This document shows, piece after piece, positions 42,513-50,626 of a DNA stretch of 52,519 nucleotides; the first letter of the stretch is position 1; each line of letters begins with the position of its first letter. The stretch spans positions 1-52,519 of the forward strand of contig NZ_AZEF01000027.1 of assembly GCF_001434915.1 (NCBI RefSeq). The letters run 5' to 3'. The DNA comes from Liquorilactobacillus capillatus DSM 19910 (lineage in GTDB: Bacteria; Bacillota; Bacilli; Lactobacillales; Lactobacillaceae). The translations under genes and the position numbers were made by a program. A model generated the notes under the pieces. It was not told the origin of the DNA. It saw nothing but the letters and a program-made list of their open reading frames with translations, and did not search any database.

Positions 42513-42684
42513 AGAGGGTCTGGTCAAAATTTAACTTTTGATTCAGGCCCTCTATTTGTTACGAATAAACGTATTTTATAAGTCAAAATTCTCCGTCTAA
42601 CTTCGAATTACTCATAGCAAAGTTCTCGTTATGTTCGTAGCTTCAAATCAGCACTCAAATTTTCTAGACTTATGTCACGCTCCT
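42513..42684. repeat. Dispersed intergenic repeat, copy 2
   Basis: A terminator-like hairpin, AGAGGG.CTG/CAG.CCCTCT (42514-42553), is followed by a palindromic block nearly identical to copy 1 at 3699-3797, including TCAAAATTCTCCGTCTAACT and the CTCATAGC / GTTATG inner arms. The orientation is the same as copy 1. The hairpin would end the hydroxyacid dehydrogenase transcript. Confidence 0.78.
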
Positions 42685-42758
42685 TTGAGCTATATGCATG
42701 TATCACCCCTAGAACTGAATATCCAAAATAGTTTTTATCTTTTTTGAATCTTACGTTT

Positions 42759-43358
42759 TTATTTTAATTTATTTTTTAATGCGGCAGAAAGCGCCTTGAC
42801 GATAATGGGGACAACGACAGCTGCAAGGATAGCTTCTGGAATACCATTTGTTCCAACGACACCTAGCAGTAGTTTTCCCAGAAGGCTTGGGTCCTTTAAA
42901 CCATATGCTTGTGCAACTTCTGGTGTTCGGTAAGCAAGGTAAATCGTACCTAAAACAAGAATTGTATTTAGCAATGAACATATAAGGGCAGTTATTGCTG
43001 AGCGTGTGACTAAGTTTAGCCGGGAAAGTTTCATAAAAATGAGGGCTGCTACTATACCAACAATAATCCGTGGTACGATCGAAACCAGTGGGTTAGTAAA
43101 AACGAGTGTTTGAACGACACTTGTTGGTCTCGTCCAAGCATTGATAAATGAAAAGACACCCCATGTTGTTCCAGCAACCGTCCCTTCAAATAGACCAAAT
43201 AAAATCGCGACAATTATAACAGTAATATGAATCGTTGTCAGGTTGATCACACCGATTGGAACATAACCCAACATGGGAAAGAGGCTCTGAGCAATTATTA
43301 TAGCCATCACAATTCCTGAAACTGTGATACGACGGATCCGTTTACTATTTTCTAACAT
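42759..43358 (-). CDS. ECF transporter S component
   Basis: A 199-residue membrane protein with about six helices and the N-terminal pattern MLGYVPIGVINLTTIHITVIIVAILFG (about 29-55), seen in the PF12822-type S components that bind vitamins for the energy-coupling-factor module. No A or T components are next to it, so it would share the general ECF module. The vitamin (pantothenate is common for this pattern) is not certain. AGAAGG lies seven bases before the ATG. It follows a TetR regulator gene by 79 bases on the same strand and probably forms an operon with it. Confidence 0.82.
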   Translation of the reverse strand: MLENSKRIRRITVSGIVMAIIIAQSLFPMLGYVPIGVINLTTIHITVIIVAILFGLFEGTVAGTTWGVFSFINAWTRPTSVVQTLVFTNPLVSIVPRIIVGIVAALIFMKLSRLNLVTRSAITALICSLLNTILVLGTIYLAYRTPEVAQAYGLKDPSLLGKLLLGVVGTNGIPEAILAAVVVPIIVKALSAALKNKLK

Positions 43359-43437
43359 CTAATTACCTTCTTCTAGTGTATTTTGTTTCAATGGTTTAAA
43401 AATACAAGTACTCTGTTGGAGTAACGGTTAAATAATA

Positions 43438-44031
43438 TTAAATAAAAGCTATTAATTTTTTTAATAGTGCTAATTGTTCATCGATATATTTTTCTGAAGC
43501 CTGATGTAGATAGCAAAAAACACTTAAGCCTTCAATTGTCAAAATAAAATGATCACCGATAGTAGGTAGATCCTCTTGATGAATCTTCTTTTGTTCGACT
43601 CCCAGATTAAGAACACCCAAGATCGTTCTGCGCATCTCATCAAGGTTTTTACCCAGAAACTGTGTTGCCTCTTCAGAGTTTTCTGAGTAATACTCATAAC
43701 CCGACATCAACAACGATTTTGAAATATTAAGCAAACGTTCCTTTTGTAGTTCCAAGTACTTATCTAGAACTTCGTTAAAGGGCTTGCTTGCTAAAATGCT
43801 TTCCCTAATAATATCAAAACGTTTATGCTCACGTTCAGTAATGATCGCCTGCATTATTTCTTCGGTAGAAGAAAAGTATAAATACAAGCCACTACGGCTG
43901 AGATTAATTGTCTCCGCGATATCCTTCATTGTTGTATTAGCAAATCCTTTTTTTAGTAAAAGCTGTCGCGCACTCTTTAAAATCTCAGCCCTTTTACTTT
44001 CACGCAACTGTTTGTTTGCTTTTCGCGCCAT
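43438..44031 (-). CDS. TetR/AcrR family transcriptional regulator
   Basis: A 197-residue TetR-type protein. The helix-turn-helix is in LLLKKGFANTTMKDIAETINLSRSGLYLYFSSTEEI (about 26-61). The C-terminal ligand-binding part is helical. GGGGGG lies eight bases before the ATG. The downstream gene on the same strand is the ECF S component, its likely target. Two overlapping palindromes lie at its promoter, so autoregulation is likely. Confidence 0.88.
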   Translation of the reverse strand: MARKANKQLRESKRAEILKSARQLLLKKGFANTTMKDIAETINLSRSGLYLYFSSTEEIMQAIITEREHKRFDIIRESILASKPFNEVLDKYLELQKERLLNISKSLLMSGYEYYSENSEEATQFLGKNLDEMRRTILGVLNLGVEQKKIHQEDLPTIGDHFILTIEGLSVFCYLHQASEKYIDEQLALLKKLIAFI

Positions 44032-44055
44032 CCAAAATCCCCCCTAAAAATAAAA

Positions 44056-44108
44056 TGACACATGTGACACTTTATTTGAAGTGTATTTTAAACAATGGCT
44101 TTTGTCAA
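44056..44108 (-). promoter_or_regulatory. Promoter and operator region of the TetR/ECF operon
   Basis: On the minus strand TTGACA (44108-44103) and TACACT (44085-44080) are 17 bases apart. ACACTT-N6-AAGTGT (44067-44084) is a perfect inverted repeat over the -10 and start. TGACACATGTGACA (44056-44069), with a perfect CACATGTG core, overlaps it. Both are candidates for the TetR binding site. Confidence 0.72.
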
Positions 44109-44216
44109 CTATTTTTTATTTTTATATACTTTAATTAAATTGTAATTTTGCTAATAACAGTTATACTTTGGATAAAAGGAAAAGCTCAATGTTTAATTAT
44201 AAAAGGGGATGATAAA

Positions 44217-44780
44217 ATAAACAGCAATGAAAAAGTTGTAAAGAAGATAATCTATTCTAGCCAAGAATTGATGAATATTTTAGAAATTATTCAACAGCTC
44301 CAGCTACCACATGGTGCCCTGGCAGCTGGATGTATCCGTAATTCAGTATGGCAGGTTCTTAGTAAACAACCACTTATTTTAAAAAGTGATATTGACTTAG
44401 TTTTTTTTGATCCAGCAAGGCCACAAGACTTTGATAGGGATCTAGAGCACCAATTATCTAAGATGTATCCTACATACAAGTGGCAAGTGAAAAATGAGGC
44501 TTATATGCATAATTATGATTTTGAAAATCAGGCAGCTTTTAAGTCACTTGAAGATGCTATTGCACACTTTGTAGAAACTCCAACAAGTATTGGGGCCTAT
44601 TTAAATAAAGAAAAACAACTTAAATTAATAGCACCTTTTGGTGTAGATGACTTAGTTAATTTCATTTGCCGTCCAGTTCCAGCATTCTCCCTTGATCAAG
44701 CGCACTTAATTATTTTTAAAAGGCGCGTAATTCAAAAACAATGGTGCTTACAGTATCCTAATTTAAGAATTTTAATTTAA
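44217..44780 (+). CDS. Nucleotidyltransferase family protein (NTP_transf_6/DUF925), apparent ATA start
   Basis: A 187-residue protein with the nucleotidyltransferase motif LAAGCIRNSVWQVL followed by SDIDLVFFDP (catalytic Asp pair), as in the DUF925 family. The longest frame starts with TTG at 44148 without a ribosome binding site. The real site, AAAAGGGGAT (44201-44210), points to ATA at 44217, eight bases after the Gs, with no ATG, GTG or TTG of suitable spacing. A later in-frame ATG at 44271 also lacks a site. Substrate unknown. It stands alone between the TetR operon and mazG. Confidence 0.75.
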   Translation: MNSNEKVVKKIIYSSQELMNILEIIQQLQLPHGALAAGCIRNSVWQVLSKQPLILKSDIDLVFFDPARPQDFDRDLEHQLSKMYPTYKWQVKNEAYMHNYDFENQAAFKSLEDAIAHFVETPTSIGAYLNKEKQLKLIAPFGVDDLVNFICRPVPAFSLDQAHLIIFKRRVIQKQWCLQYPNLRILI

Positions 44781-44871
44781 GCCTTCTCTATTAAACAAAG
44801 TAAGTTTTATTCACAAGATGTATCATGTATAATTAGATTATTTAAACAATAACATTGGGGAGGATCAAAAG

Positions 44872-45195
44872 ATGGGATTAGAAGAGCACCAGGCATGGTT
44901 AGTATCATTTTATAAAAAAAGAGATTGGTATAAGTTTTCACCTGAAATTAGGATGAACTTTTTAACGGAAGAAGTTGGTGAATTAGCTAGAGCCATTAGA
45001 ACTTTTGAAATCGGACGCGATCATCCGGGTGAAAAGAAAAAGGATAAGGCCGAAAGATTTGACAACTTAAAGGAAGAACTAGCTGATGTAGTTGATCAAG
45101 TTTTAATCTTATGCCGTAAATATGAAATTGAACCACAGGAAATCTTGCATTATAGCGAGAATAAGCTAACTGAGCGTTTTAAAGATCAACAGTAG
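44872..45195 (+). CDS. MazG-like nucleotide pyrophosphohydrolase
   Basis: A 107-residue all-helical MazG-type protein. The metal-binding acidic residues are visible as LTEEVGELARAI (about 31-42, ExxE-type) and LKEELADVVDQV (about 68-79). Short members hydrolyse NTPs or dNTPs to monophosphates, often as house-cleaning. GGGGAGG precedes the ATG. A GNAT gene follows closely and may be on the same transcript. Confidence 0.88.
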   Translation: MGLEEHQAWLVSFYKKRDWYKFSPEIRMNFLTEEVGELARAIRTFEIGRDHPGEKKKDKAERFDNLKEELADVVDQVLILCRKYEIEPQEILHYSENKLTERFKDQQ

Positions 45196-45221
45196 AACTA
45201 CATACGAAAAGGGGGATCAAG

Positions 45222-45776
45222 ATTTTAAAAGAAAATAAATTAAATTTTAAGATGTTTGCAGGAGCTTTAATTAGGCTACGAGCAGTCAAAGAAGATGATT
45301 TTGAAACAATAGAAGACTGGTATGAGGATACATATTTTTTGCGCAATGTTGATACCGCAATCGCACTTCCGCGAAATATCGATGAAATCAAAGAAATGTA
45401 CGAACCCGCTACTGATGTAATTGAATTACTTATTTATCCATTAAAAAGTGAACTACCCGTAGGCTTTGTCTCTATCTATAATATTGAATGGAATAATCGT
45501 AGTGCAACACTTGCGATTGGGATCGGATACGAAAGGGATCGGCACTTAGGCTACGGCACAGATGCTTTGAAACTAATAATGCAGTACGCCTTTAACGAAT
45601 TAAACTTGGATCGTCTTGAATTAGAAGTTATTGAATACAATAAAAATGCACAGAAACTTTACGAAAGATTAGGTTTCAAAGTTGGTGGTCGAAAACGCCA
45701 AGCTGTTTTACGTGATAATCAAAGGTTCGACATTCTTTTTTTAGATATATTACGCTCAGAATGGAATAATAAATAA
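45222..45776 (+). CDS. GNAT family N-acetyltransferase (RimJ/RimL-like), start ATT or ATG
   Basis: A GNAT of the RimJ/RimL type: IRLRAVKEDDFETIEDWYED near the N-terminus, motif A as IGIGYERDRHLGYGTDALKL (about 103-122 from the ATT) and LELEVIEYNKNAQKLYERLGF. The ATG at 45252 fits where family members usually begin but has no ribosome binding site. AAAAGGGGG (45207-45215) lies six bases before an in-frame ATT at 45222, which would add ten residues. The ATT is listed here as the site-supported start; the ATG remains possible. The acceptor is unknown. Confidence 0.75.
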   Translation: MLKENKLNFKMFAGALIRLRAVKEDDFETIEDWYEDTYFLRNVDTAIALPRNIDEIKEMYEPATDVIELLIYPLKSELPVGFVSIYNIEWNNRSATLAIGIGYERDRHLGYGTDALKLIMQYAFNELNLDRLELEVIEYNKNAQKLYERLGFKVGGRKRQAVLRDNQRFDILFLDILRSEWNNK

Positions 45777-45912
45777 ACATGTTGGCTACTTATAGAAAAA
45801 AATCTGTATAATAGACAAGTAGTCAATTATATTAAAGATTATTTCTTGTTTTATAACAATTCTTTTGCTATTCTAATCAACATAATAAATAGATAATTAG
45901 GATGTGTCATTC

Positions 45913-47268
45913 GTGAAAATAACAAAATTCGGTGGAAGTTCTCTTGCCAATGCTAAACAGATCAAAAAGGTTTTTGATATTGTAAAAGCTGACCCTGATA
46001 GAAAAGCTGTCGTTGTATCAGCACCAGGCAAACGCTTTGCTACTGATACAAAAATAACAGATAATTTGATTACCCTCGCTGAACAGGTCCGTGATGGTAA
46101 GAATACTGCAAAGATTTTGACGATTATAAAAGAACGCTATATGAATATAATCAACGATTTAGACCTCGGACAAATAGTTAAAGCTAAATTAGAAACTAAT
46201 CTTCAAAAAATGGTCACTGACTCCTATACTTCATACGATCATCTCCTAAACACCTTCAAAGCTAGTGGAGAAGATAATAATGCGCAGCTCGTAGCAGCTT
46301 ATTTTCAGCAAAATGGATTGGCTGCAAAATATATTAGTCCGGAAAAGGCTGGGTTATACGTTTCCACACAAGATGGCCATACTCGTGTTTTACCTGAGAC
46401 ATACACTAATCTTGAAAAACTCCGTCAGATACAAGAATGTATTATTTTTCCAGGATTTTTTGGTGTTTCCAAGGAAAAACAGCGGGTTACTTTCTCACGT
46501 GGTGGATCTGACATTACTGGAGCTATTCTTGCGCGAGGGTTAAAAGCAGATTTATATGAAAACTTCACAGATGTTGATGCTATTTTCGCGGCTAACCCAC
46601 AAATTGTCGCACAACCGCAAAAAATAGATCACTTAACTTATCAGGAAATGCGTGAACTCTCATACGCAGGCTTCTCAGTTTTACATCACGAGGCGTTACG
46701 ACCAGCAATCATGGCCAACATTCCGATTAGAGTTAAAAATACTAATCGGCCCGAATTGCCCGGAACACTTATCAGCAGAACACGTACCGATAATAAATAT
46801 CATATTACAGGTATCGCTAGTTCACATGGATTTATGTCTATTTCTATTAAGAAATACCTCATGAATGAAGAAGTTGGCTTTGGTGCCAAAGCACTTAATA
46901 TTATGGCTGAACATCAGTTGAGTGTTGAACATGTACCTACTGGAATTGATGAGATTTCATTAATATTGCGTGCAGATCAATTCAAAGACAAAGAGGAAGA
47001 AGAAAGTGTGTTGCAAGAACTAAAAGAACGACTTGCAGCAGATGACATTTCTTCTGAAAAGGAACTGGCACTTTTAATGATTGTTGGTGAAGGAATGATT
47101 TCAACTGTTGGTACTGCGGCTAAGGCCATGACTGCTATGGCAAATACTGGAGTTAATCTGAAGATGATCGATCAGGGATCATCAGAGATTAGTATGCTGT
47201 TTGGGATTGCTGCTGCAGATGAACAACACGCCATAAAGGCCTTGTATAATACTTTTTTTAAAGTATAG
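45913..47268 (+). CDS. Aspartate kinase
   Basis: A 451-residue aspartokinase. The N-terminus is KITKFGGSSLANAKQ, followed by FSRGGSDITGAILARGL (about 196-212) and the FTDVDAIFAANP substrate motif (about 219-230). Two ACT-type regulatory segments follow, from about 300 (TGIASSHGFMSISIKK) and 380. It makes aspartyl phosphate for the lysine/threonine/methionine/diaminopimelate branch. GTG 45913 is preferred over GTG 45904 because TAGGA is better spaced and the protein then starts at the conserved KITKFGG. The 130-base leader is too short for a lysine riboswitch, and none was seen. Confidence 0.93.
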   Translation: MKITKFGGSSLANAKQIKKVFDIVKADPDRKAVVVSAPGKRFATDTKITDNLITLAEQVRDGKNTAKILTIIKERYMNIINDLDLGQIVKAKLETNLQKMVTDSYTSYDHLLNTFKASGEDNNAQLVAAYFQQNGLAAKYISPEKAGLYVSTQDGHTRVLPETYTNLEKLRQIQECIIFPGFFGVSKEKQRVTFSRGGSDITGAILARGLKADLYENFTDVDAIFAANPQIVAQPQKIDHLTYQEMRELSYAGFSVLHHEALRPAIMANIPIRVKNTNRPELPGTLISRTRTDNKYHITGIASSHGFMSISIKKYLMNEEVGFGAKALNIMAEHQLSVEHVPTGIDEISLILRADQFKDKEEEESVLQELKERLAADDISSEKELALLMIVGEGMISTVGTAAKAMTAMANTGVNLKMIDQGSSEISMLFGIAAADEQHAIKALYNTFFKV

Positions 47269-47307
47269 GTTTGTAGCCTTAAGATTATTTATATTAAGTT
47301 AAACTGG

Positions 47308-47346
47308 CCTCCGTAATTTTAGAAGTAATTACTAGAGGCTTTTTTG
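47308..47346 (+). terminator. Terminator after the aspartate kinase gene
   Basis: GCCTCCGTAATT and AATTACTAGAGGC pair with small bulges and are followed by TTTTTT. Confidence 0.8.
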
Positions 47347-47408
47347 GCAGTCCGAAATGCACAAGTTAAAAAAATTCTTTAAAAATGAAAATTGGAGGGT
47401 TTAAAAAA

Positions 47409-47615
47409 TTGAAGTTATGGTCTTTGGCTAATATCTTTTGGTTAATTGTTTTTGTAGCAATGGAGATATTTATTTTGCTCCGCAAAGTTGATGGGGCTGG
47501 TACAGTTCAAGACTCCACAAGCCGCTTTGTGTCATCTGTTGTGTTACTCGTCTTCTTTGTGATTATTGCAGTTGTTCAGTTCGTGATACGGTTACTTCTC
47601 AGGAAAAGAGGATAG
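47409..47615 (+). CDS. Small two-helix membrane protein, paralogue of the one at 12439
   Basis: A 68-residue protein with two predicted membrane helices (about 5-24 and 40-63) and a basic end LLRKRG. TTG at 47409 is preferred because GGAGGG lies nine bases upstream; the ATG at 47385 precedes that site. It shares size, a Trp-containing first helix of the form W..xxIFWLIVFVA and an R/K-rich tail with the protein at 12439-12627. Both lie just upstream of unrelated enzyme genes. Function unknown. Confidence 0.7.
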   Translation: MKLWSLANIFWLIVFVAMEIFILLRKVDGAGTVQDSTSRFVSSVVLLVFFVIIAVVQFVIRLLLRKRG

Positions 47616-47717
47616 TTTACTAACGTAAATACGATAGTTAAAATAAATGGTTTTTGCTTATTTCAAAATTTTTTACTACACTAACTATAGAAACTCTTAG
47701 AGAGATGGAGATACAAT

Positions 47718-48671
47718 ATGAAAGCATTATATTTTAACCATTTTGGTGATAATTCGGTACTAGAGTATGGGACCTTACCTGATCCTCTGATCAAAAGTGA
47801 TGAAGTCTTAGTAAAGACAGACTATATTGGGTTGAACTTTGCAGATATTTATCGGCGTCGAGGTCATTACCATATTGAAGACCACACCCCTTATATTAAC
47901 GGTTATGAAGGTTTGGGCACGATTATCAAGCTTGGAAGAAGTGTAACCGGCATCACGTTAGGGACAAAGATTCTTTTTGTTGATGTACCTTTCGCTAATG
48001 CTGAACTAGTTGCTGTTCCAGTCACCAAAATAATAAAACTACCTGCTGATCTAGAAGAAGAGACAGCCGCCGCTATCGGGCTCCAAGGATTGACTGCCGA
48101 TTTTTTAGCGCATGACCTTGCTAAGAATAAAAAAGATGATAAGGTTTTCATTCAAGGAATTAGTGGCGGTGTGGGACAGATTCTTCTCCAAATGTTAGTT
48201 GCTGATGGTATAGAAGTATACGGAGCAACTTCTTCTAATCACAAACAACAACTAGCTTTAACTCAAGGAGCAACGGAAGTTAACCTACGAACAGATAAAA
48301 AAATAAGTAGGGAGAATGGAACCTTTGCAACCGTTTTCGATGGCGTGGGACAAACTTTAGAACAAAGTATTGCTTTAACCCAAACCAAGGGAGCAGTGGT
48401 CTTCTTTGGAATGGCCGGAGGTGATCCACCTAAAGTTGACTTGATAAAACTACTTGAGCATTCTAAAAGCATTCTAACAGGAGATCTTTGGGATTACTTA
48501 ACTAGCCAAACTGAGAGGCAGAACCGTTTTAATAGATTAGCCAATTACTTTATTGAACAGAAGATCCAGATCAAGCAACCTCAAATTTTTAATTTGGCTG
48601 AAGGTAAAAATGCCTATGCACTACTTGAATCAGGGAAAAGCAATGGGAAAATCTTGATGAAAAGTAATTAA
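47718..48671 (+). CDS. NADPH:quinone oxidoreductase (MDR superfamily)
   Basis: A 317-residue quinone reductase-type MDR protein. The N-terminal LNFADIYRRRGHY (about 40-52) and INGYEGLGTIIKLG (about 61-74) are typical of the QOR family, and the coenzyme motif is VFIQGISGGVGQILLQ (about 143-158). There are no zinc ligands. It should reduce quinones or enones with NADPH. It is about 32% longer in its C-terminal domain than the related protein at 7838 only slightly, so the two are members of the same superfamily rather than close paralogues. Start ATG follows GAGATGGAG. Confidence 0.85.
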   Translation: MKALYFNHFGDNSVLEYGTLPDPLIKSDEVLVKTDYIGLNFADIYRRRGHYHIEDHTPYINGYEGLGTIIKLGRSVTGITLGTKILFVDVPFANAELVAVPVTKIIKLPADLEEETAAAIGLQGLTADFLAHDLAKNKKDDKVFIQGISGGVGQILLQMLVADGIEVYGATSSNHKQQLALTQGATEVNLRTDKKISRENGTFATVFDGVGQTLEQSIALTQTKGAVVFFGMAGGDPPKVDLIKLLEHSKSILTGDLWDYLTSQTERQNRFNRLANYFIEQKIQIKQPQIFNLAEGKNAYALLESGKSNGKILMKSN

Positions 48672-48747
48672 GTTATTAGATACGACTATTTCTGCAACCT
48701 AGCAAGAACTCTGTTATAGGTTGAATTTATTCGAGGAGTTAATAAAA

Positions 48748-49215
48748 GTGAAATTAATTGAATATAATACATCCTTTGCAACTCAGATTGCTGAATATAA
48801 AGTATCAAGTACTGCTTTTACCGGTTTACCTCAGACAGCAATTAAAATCTCAGCAAACAATAAGGACTATCACTCCCTGTTGCTAGTTAATGAACAGGGG
48901 GAGATCCCAACCTTTTTAGTTTTAGATGCTGGGGAAACCAAATATAATTATACAAACAATAAAAACAGTTTATTATTACGAAACTTTTCTACTGATCAGC
49001 GCTTTTTACGCCGAAACTACGCTAAGACGGCTCTTACAATGCTGCCAAGCTATGTTAAAGCTAATTTTCCAAATATTCATAGTATTATCCTTGGTGTTAA
49101 CAGCAGAAATATACCTGCCCAAAAGCTTTATGAAAAGAGTGGATTTCGTAAGAAAAAGAAGGTTTATCAGGGGAAAAAGGGGCCTCAGCTAATTTATAGC
49201 TTAGCCTTGAACTAG
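48748..49215 (+). CDS. GNAT family N-acetyltransferase
   Basis: A 155-residue GNAT-like protein. The acetyl-CoA-binding segment is LRRNYAKTALTMLPSYV (about 85-101), a weaker version of motif A, and the C-terminal NIPAQKLYEKSGFRKKKKV is characteristic. GTG 48748 is chosen because CGAGGAG lies about six bases upstream, while TTG at 48721 has no site. The highly basic KKKKVYQGKKG tail is unusual. Acceptor unknown. Confidence 0.8.
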   Translation: MKLIEYNTSFATQIAEYKVSSTAFTGLPQTAIKISANNKDYHSLLLVNEQGEIPTFLVLDAGETKYNYTNNKNSLLLRNFSTDQRFLRRNYAKTALTMLPSYVKANFPNIHSIILGVNSRNIPAQKLYEKSGFRKKKKVYQGKKGPQLIYSLALN

Positions 49216-49382
49216 TTATTAGACATCAATCAGTTGTAGCTTAACTACTAGCTTTGGAATATAAAAAAAGGCAATCGACACTGTTTTGATATACTAGCAC
49301 CAACAAGCAACTTATTAAGAAAAAGTGATTTTGATAAAAGCGTCTGGTATGTATACTAATAAAATACCTTCGTTGATCACCT

Positions 49383-49511
49383 AAGTTAGCTGAAAAGCTG
49401 GGATTACAAAAAGAGGCTGAGGTCCGACAAGTTCGTTATTATAAAAATAAATATTGAAATTCGGTAAAGTACGGGGTTTTGTGGGATGAATGGAAGATGA
49501 AAATAACTAAA
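49383..49511 (+). pseudogene. Remnant of a RimJ/RimL-type GNAT acetyltransferase
   Basis: One frame encodes KLAEKLGLQKEAEVRQVRYY, then KNKY, a TGA stop at 49455-49457, and then NSVKYGVLWDEWKMKNN and TAA. This is the characteristic C-terminal end of RimJ/RimL acetyltransferases (EKLGF..EG..R...Y.NGKY.NSV.YG.L..EW). It has no start, no N-terminal half and an internal stop, so it is a decayed gene. The surrounding bases upstream (49216-49382) hold no other recognised feature. Confidence 0.78.
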
Positions 49512-49612
49512 CAGAGTGATAATTAGTTATGCTAGTGGCTTTCGTGACGTGCTAACAATTAAACAATATTGTAGAAAAAGCCTATTCTAATAACTAATTT
49601 TCGTCAAAATGA

Positions 49613-49641
49613 TTGACATCTTGAACCTTACATGACATAAT
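49613..49641 (+). promoter_or_regulatory. Promoter of the crcB operon
   Basis: TTGACA (49613-49618) and CATAAT (49636-49641) are separated by 17 bases. The expected start near 49648 is immediately before the fluoride aptamer. Confidence 0.75.
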
Positions 49642-49649
49642 TCACTTAA

Positions 49650-49730
49650 ATTATACGTGATGGTGTTCGCGGTTAACTATCGAAAGATTGATGACACCTA
49701 CCCTCTAAGTTAGAGGGTAGGTGTCTTTTT
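49650..49730 (+). ncRNA. Fluoride (crcB) riboswitch with terminator
   Basis: The aptamer core runs GTGATGGTGTTCGCGGTTAA at 49657-49676 and on to TTGATGACACCT ending 49699, which fits the crcB motif (GATGG.GTTCGC, TGATGACGCCT). GGTGT pairs with ACACC. The terminator GACACCTACCCTCTA/TAGAGGGTAGGTGTC (49693-49725) and its T-run share the ACACC strand with the aptamer, so fluoride binding would block termination and turn on the two crcB genes. Confidence 0.9.
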
Positions 49731-49828
49731 GTTTAACTAATTTTAGAAAGGAAACTGGTGGTAAGAAACCTGAAGTTGGACTTAGGCAAATCTATACTAT
49801 ACAAATATTAGAAAAAGGGGTTAAAATA

Positions 49829-50230
49829 ATGAAAAGAAAATGGATAAACGCTTTAAGTGTCTTATTTTTTGGCTTTTGGGGTGGTGTACTACGTTACCTT
49901 TTTAGTCGGTTGTTTAATTTTAATGGAACTATCATGGTCAATCTTATTGGGTGCTTTCTTTTAGCCTTTTTAACATATTTTTTTATATCATTTAAAAACT
50001 TTGCAGAGTGGTTAACAGTCGGTCTAAGTACTGGCTTGGTTGGATCATTTACAACCTTTTCGAGCTTTAACCTGGATATCTTTAAATTATTACTTCTTAA
50101 TAAAAACGGGTATTTGATTTTTTATGTGAGCAGCAGTATTTTGGGAGGTTTAGCACTTGCCTTTCTTGGTTCTTTCCTTGGAACTCTTATAGGTCACAGA
50201 ATGGGCGCCAGGGAAGGGGGGCGAGAATAA
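49829..50230 (+). CDS. crcB: CrcB/Fluc fluoride channel subunit
   Basis: A 133-residue protein with four membrane helices. The family signatures are GGVLRYLFSR (about 17-26), MVNLIGCFLLAFLTYFF (about 36-52) and TGLVGSFTTFSSFN (about 72-85), with the pore Phe residues in the last one. Fluc subunits pair in antiparallel dimers and export F-. Start ATG 49829 has AAAAGGGG upstream; the frame from 49721 would begin inside the riboswitch terminator. The second subunit gene follows after one base. Confidence 0.93.
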   Translation: MKRKWINALSVLFFGFWGGVLRYLFSRLFNFNGTIMVNLIGCFLLAFLTYFFISFKNFAEWLTVGLSTGLVGSFTTFSSFNLDIFKLLLLNKNGYLIFYVSSSILGGLALAFLGSFLGTLIGHRMGAREGGRE

Positions 50231-50231
50231 A

Positions 50232-50585
50232 ATGATCTGGTTAATTGGTGTAGGTGCGGCTCTAGGATCTCTGTTGCGTTTTGAGATAACTATTAAAACC
50301 AAAGTTTACTTTAAAAAGAACTGGCCTTTAGCAACTTTTCTAATCAATTTAAGCGGTGCCTTTTTTCTTGGTTATTTATTTGGGTTACAGCCTGAAAAAA
50401 ACTATTTCCTTTTTTGGGGAACAGGTATAGTTGGTGGTCTGACAACCTTCTCAACTTTAAATACAGAACTACTTGGTCTCTTCAATACACATCATCCCCG
50501 AACAGGCTTAAGTTATATGGCTCTAAGCTATTTAGGTGGAATATTATTTTTTAGCTGTGGCTACTACGTTAGTCTGTGGAATTGA
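50232..50585 (+). CDS. crcB: CrcB/Fluc fluoride channel subunit (second)
   Basis: A 117-residue four-helix Fluc protein with GAALGSLLRFEI (about 8-19), FLINLSGAFFLGYLFG (about 36-51) and TGIVGGLTTFSTLNTE (about 63-78). A tandem pair of crcB genes usually makes a heterodimer with each subunit in opposite orientation. It overlaps the start region of the next gene, a GNAT, on the same strand. AAGGGGGGCGAG precedes the ATG inside the end of the first crcB. Confidence 0.93.
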   Translation: MIWLIGVGAALGSLLRFEITIKTKVYFKKNWPLATFLINLSGAFFLGYLFGLQPEKNYFLFWGTGIVGGLTTFSTLNTELLGLFNTHHPRTGLSYMALSYLGGILFFSCGYYVSLWN

Positions 50586-50626
50586 AAAAGGTAAAAATAT
50601 CTACTAAGTCAAAGGGAGGTTTATCT

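Noticed and set aside
45777-45912. Lysine riboswitch before the aspartate kinase gene
   Set aside because: The gap is too short for the aptamer, and neither the conserved aptamer segments nor a terminator was seen.
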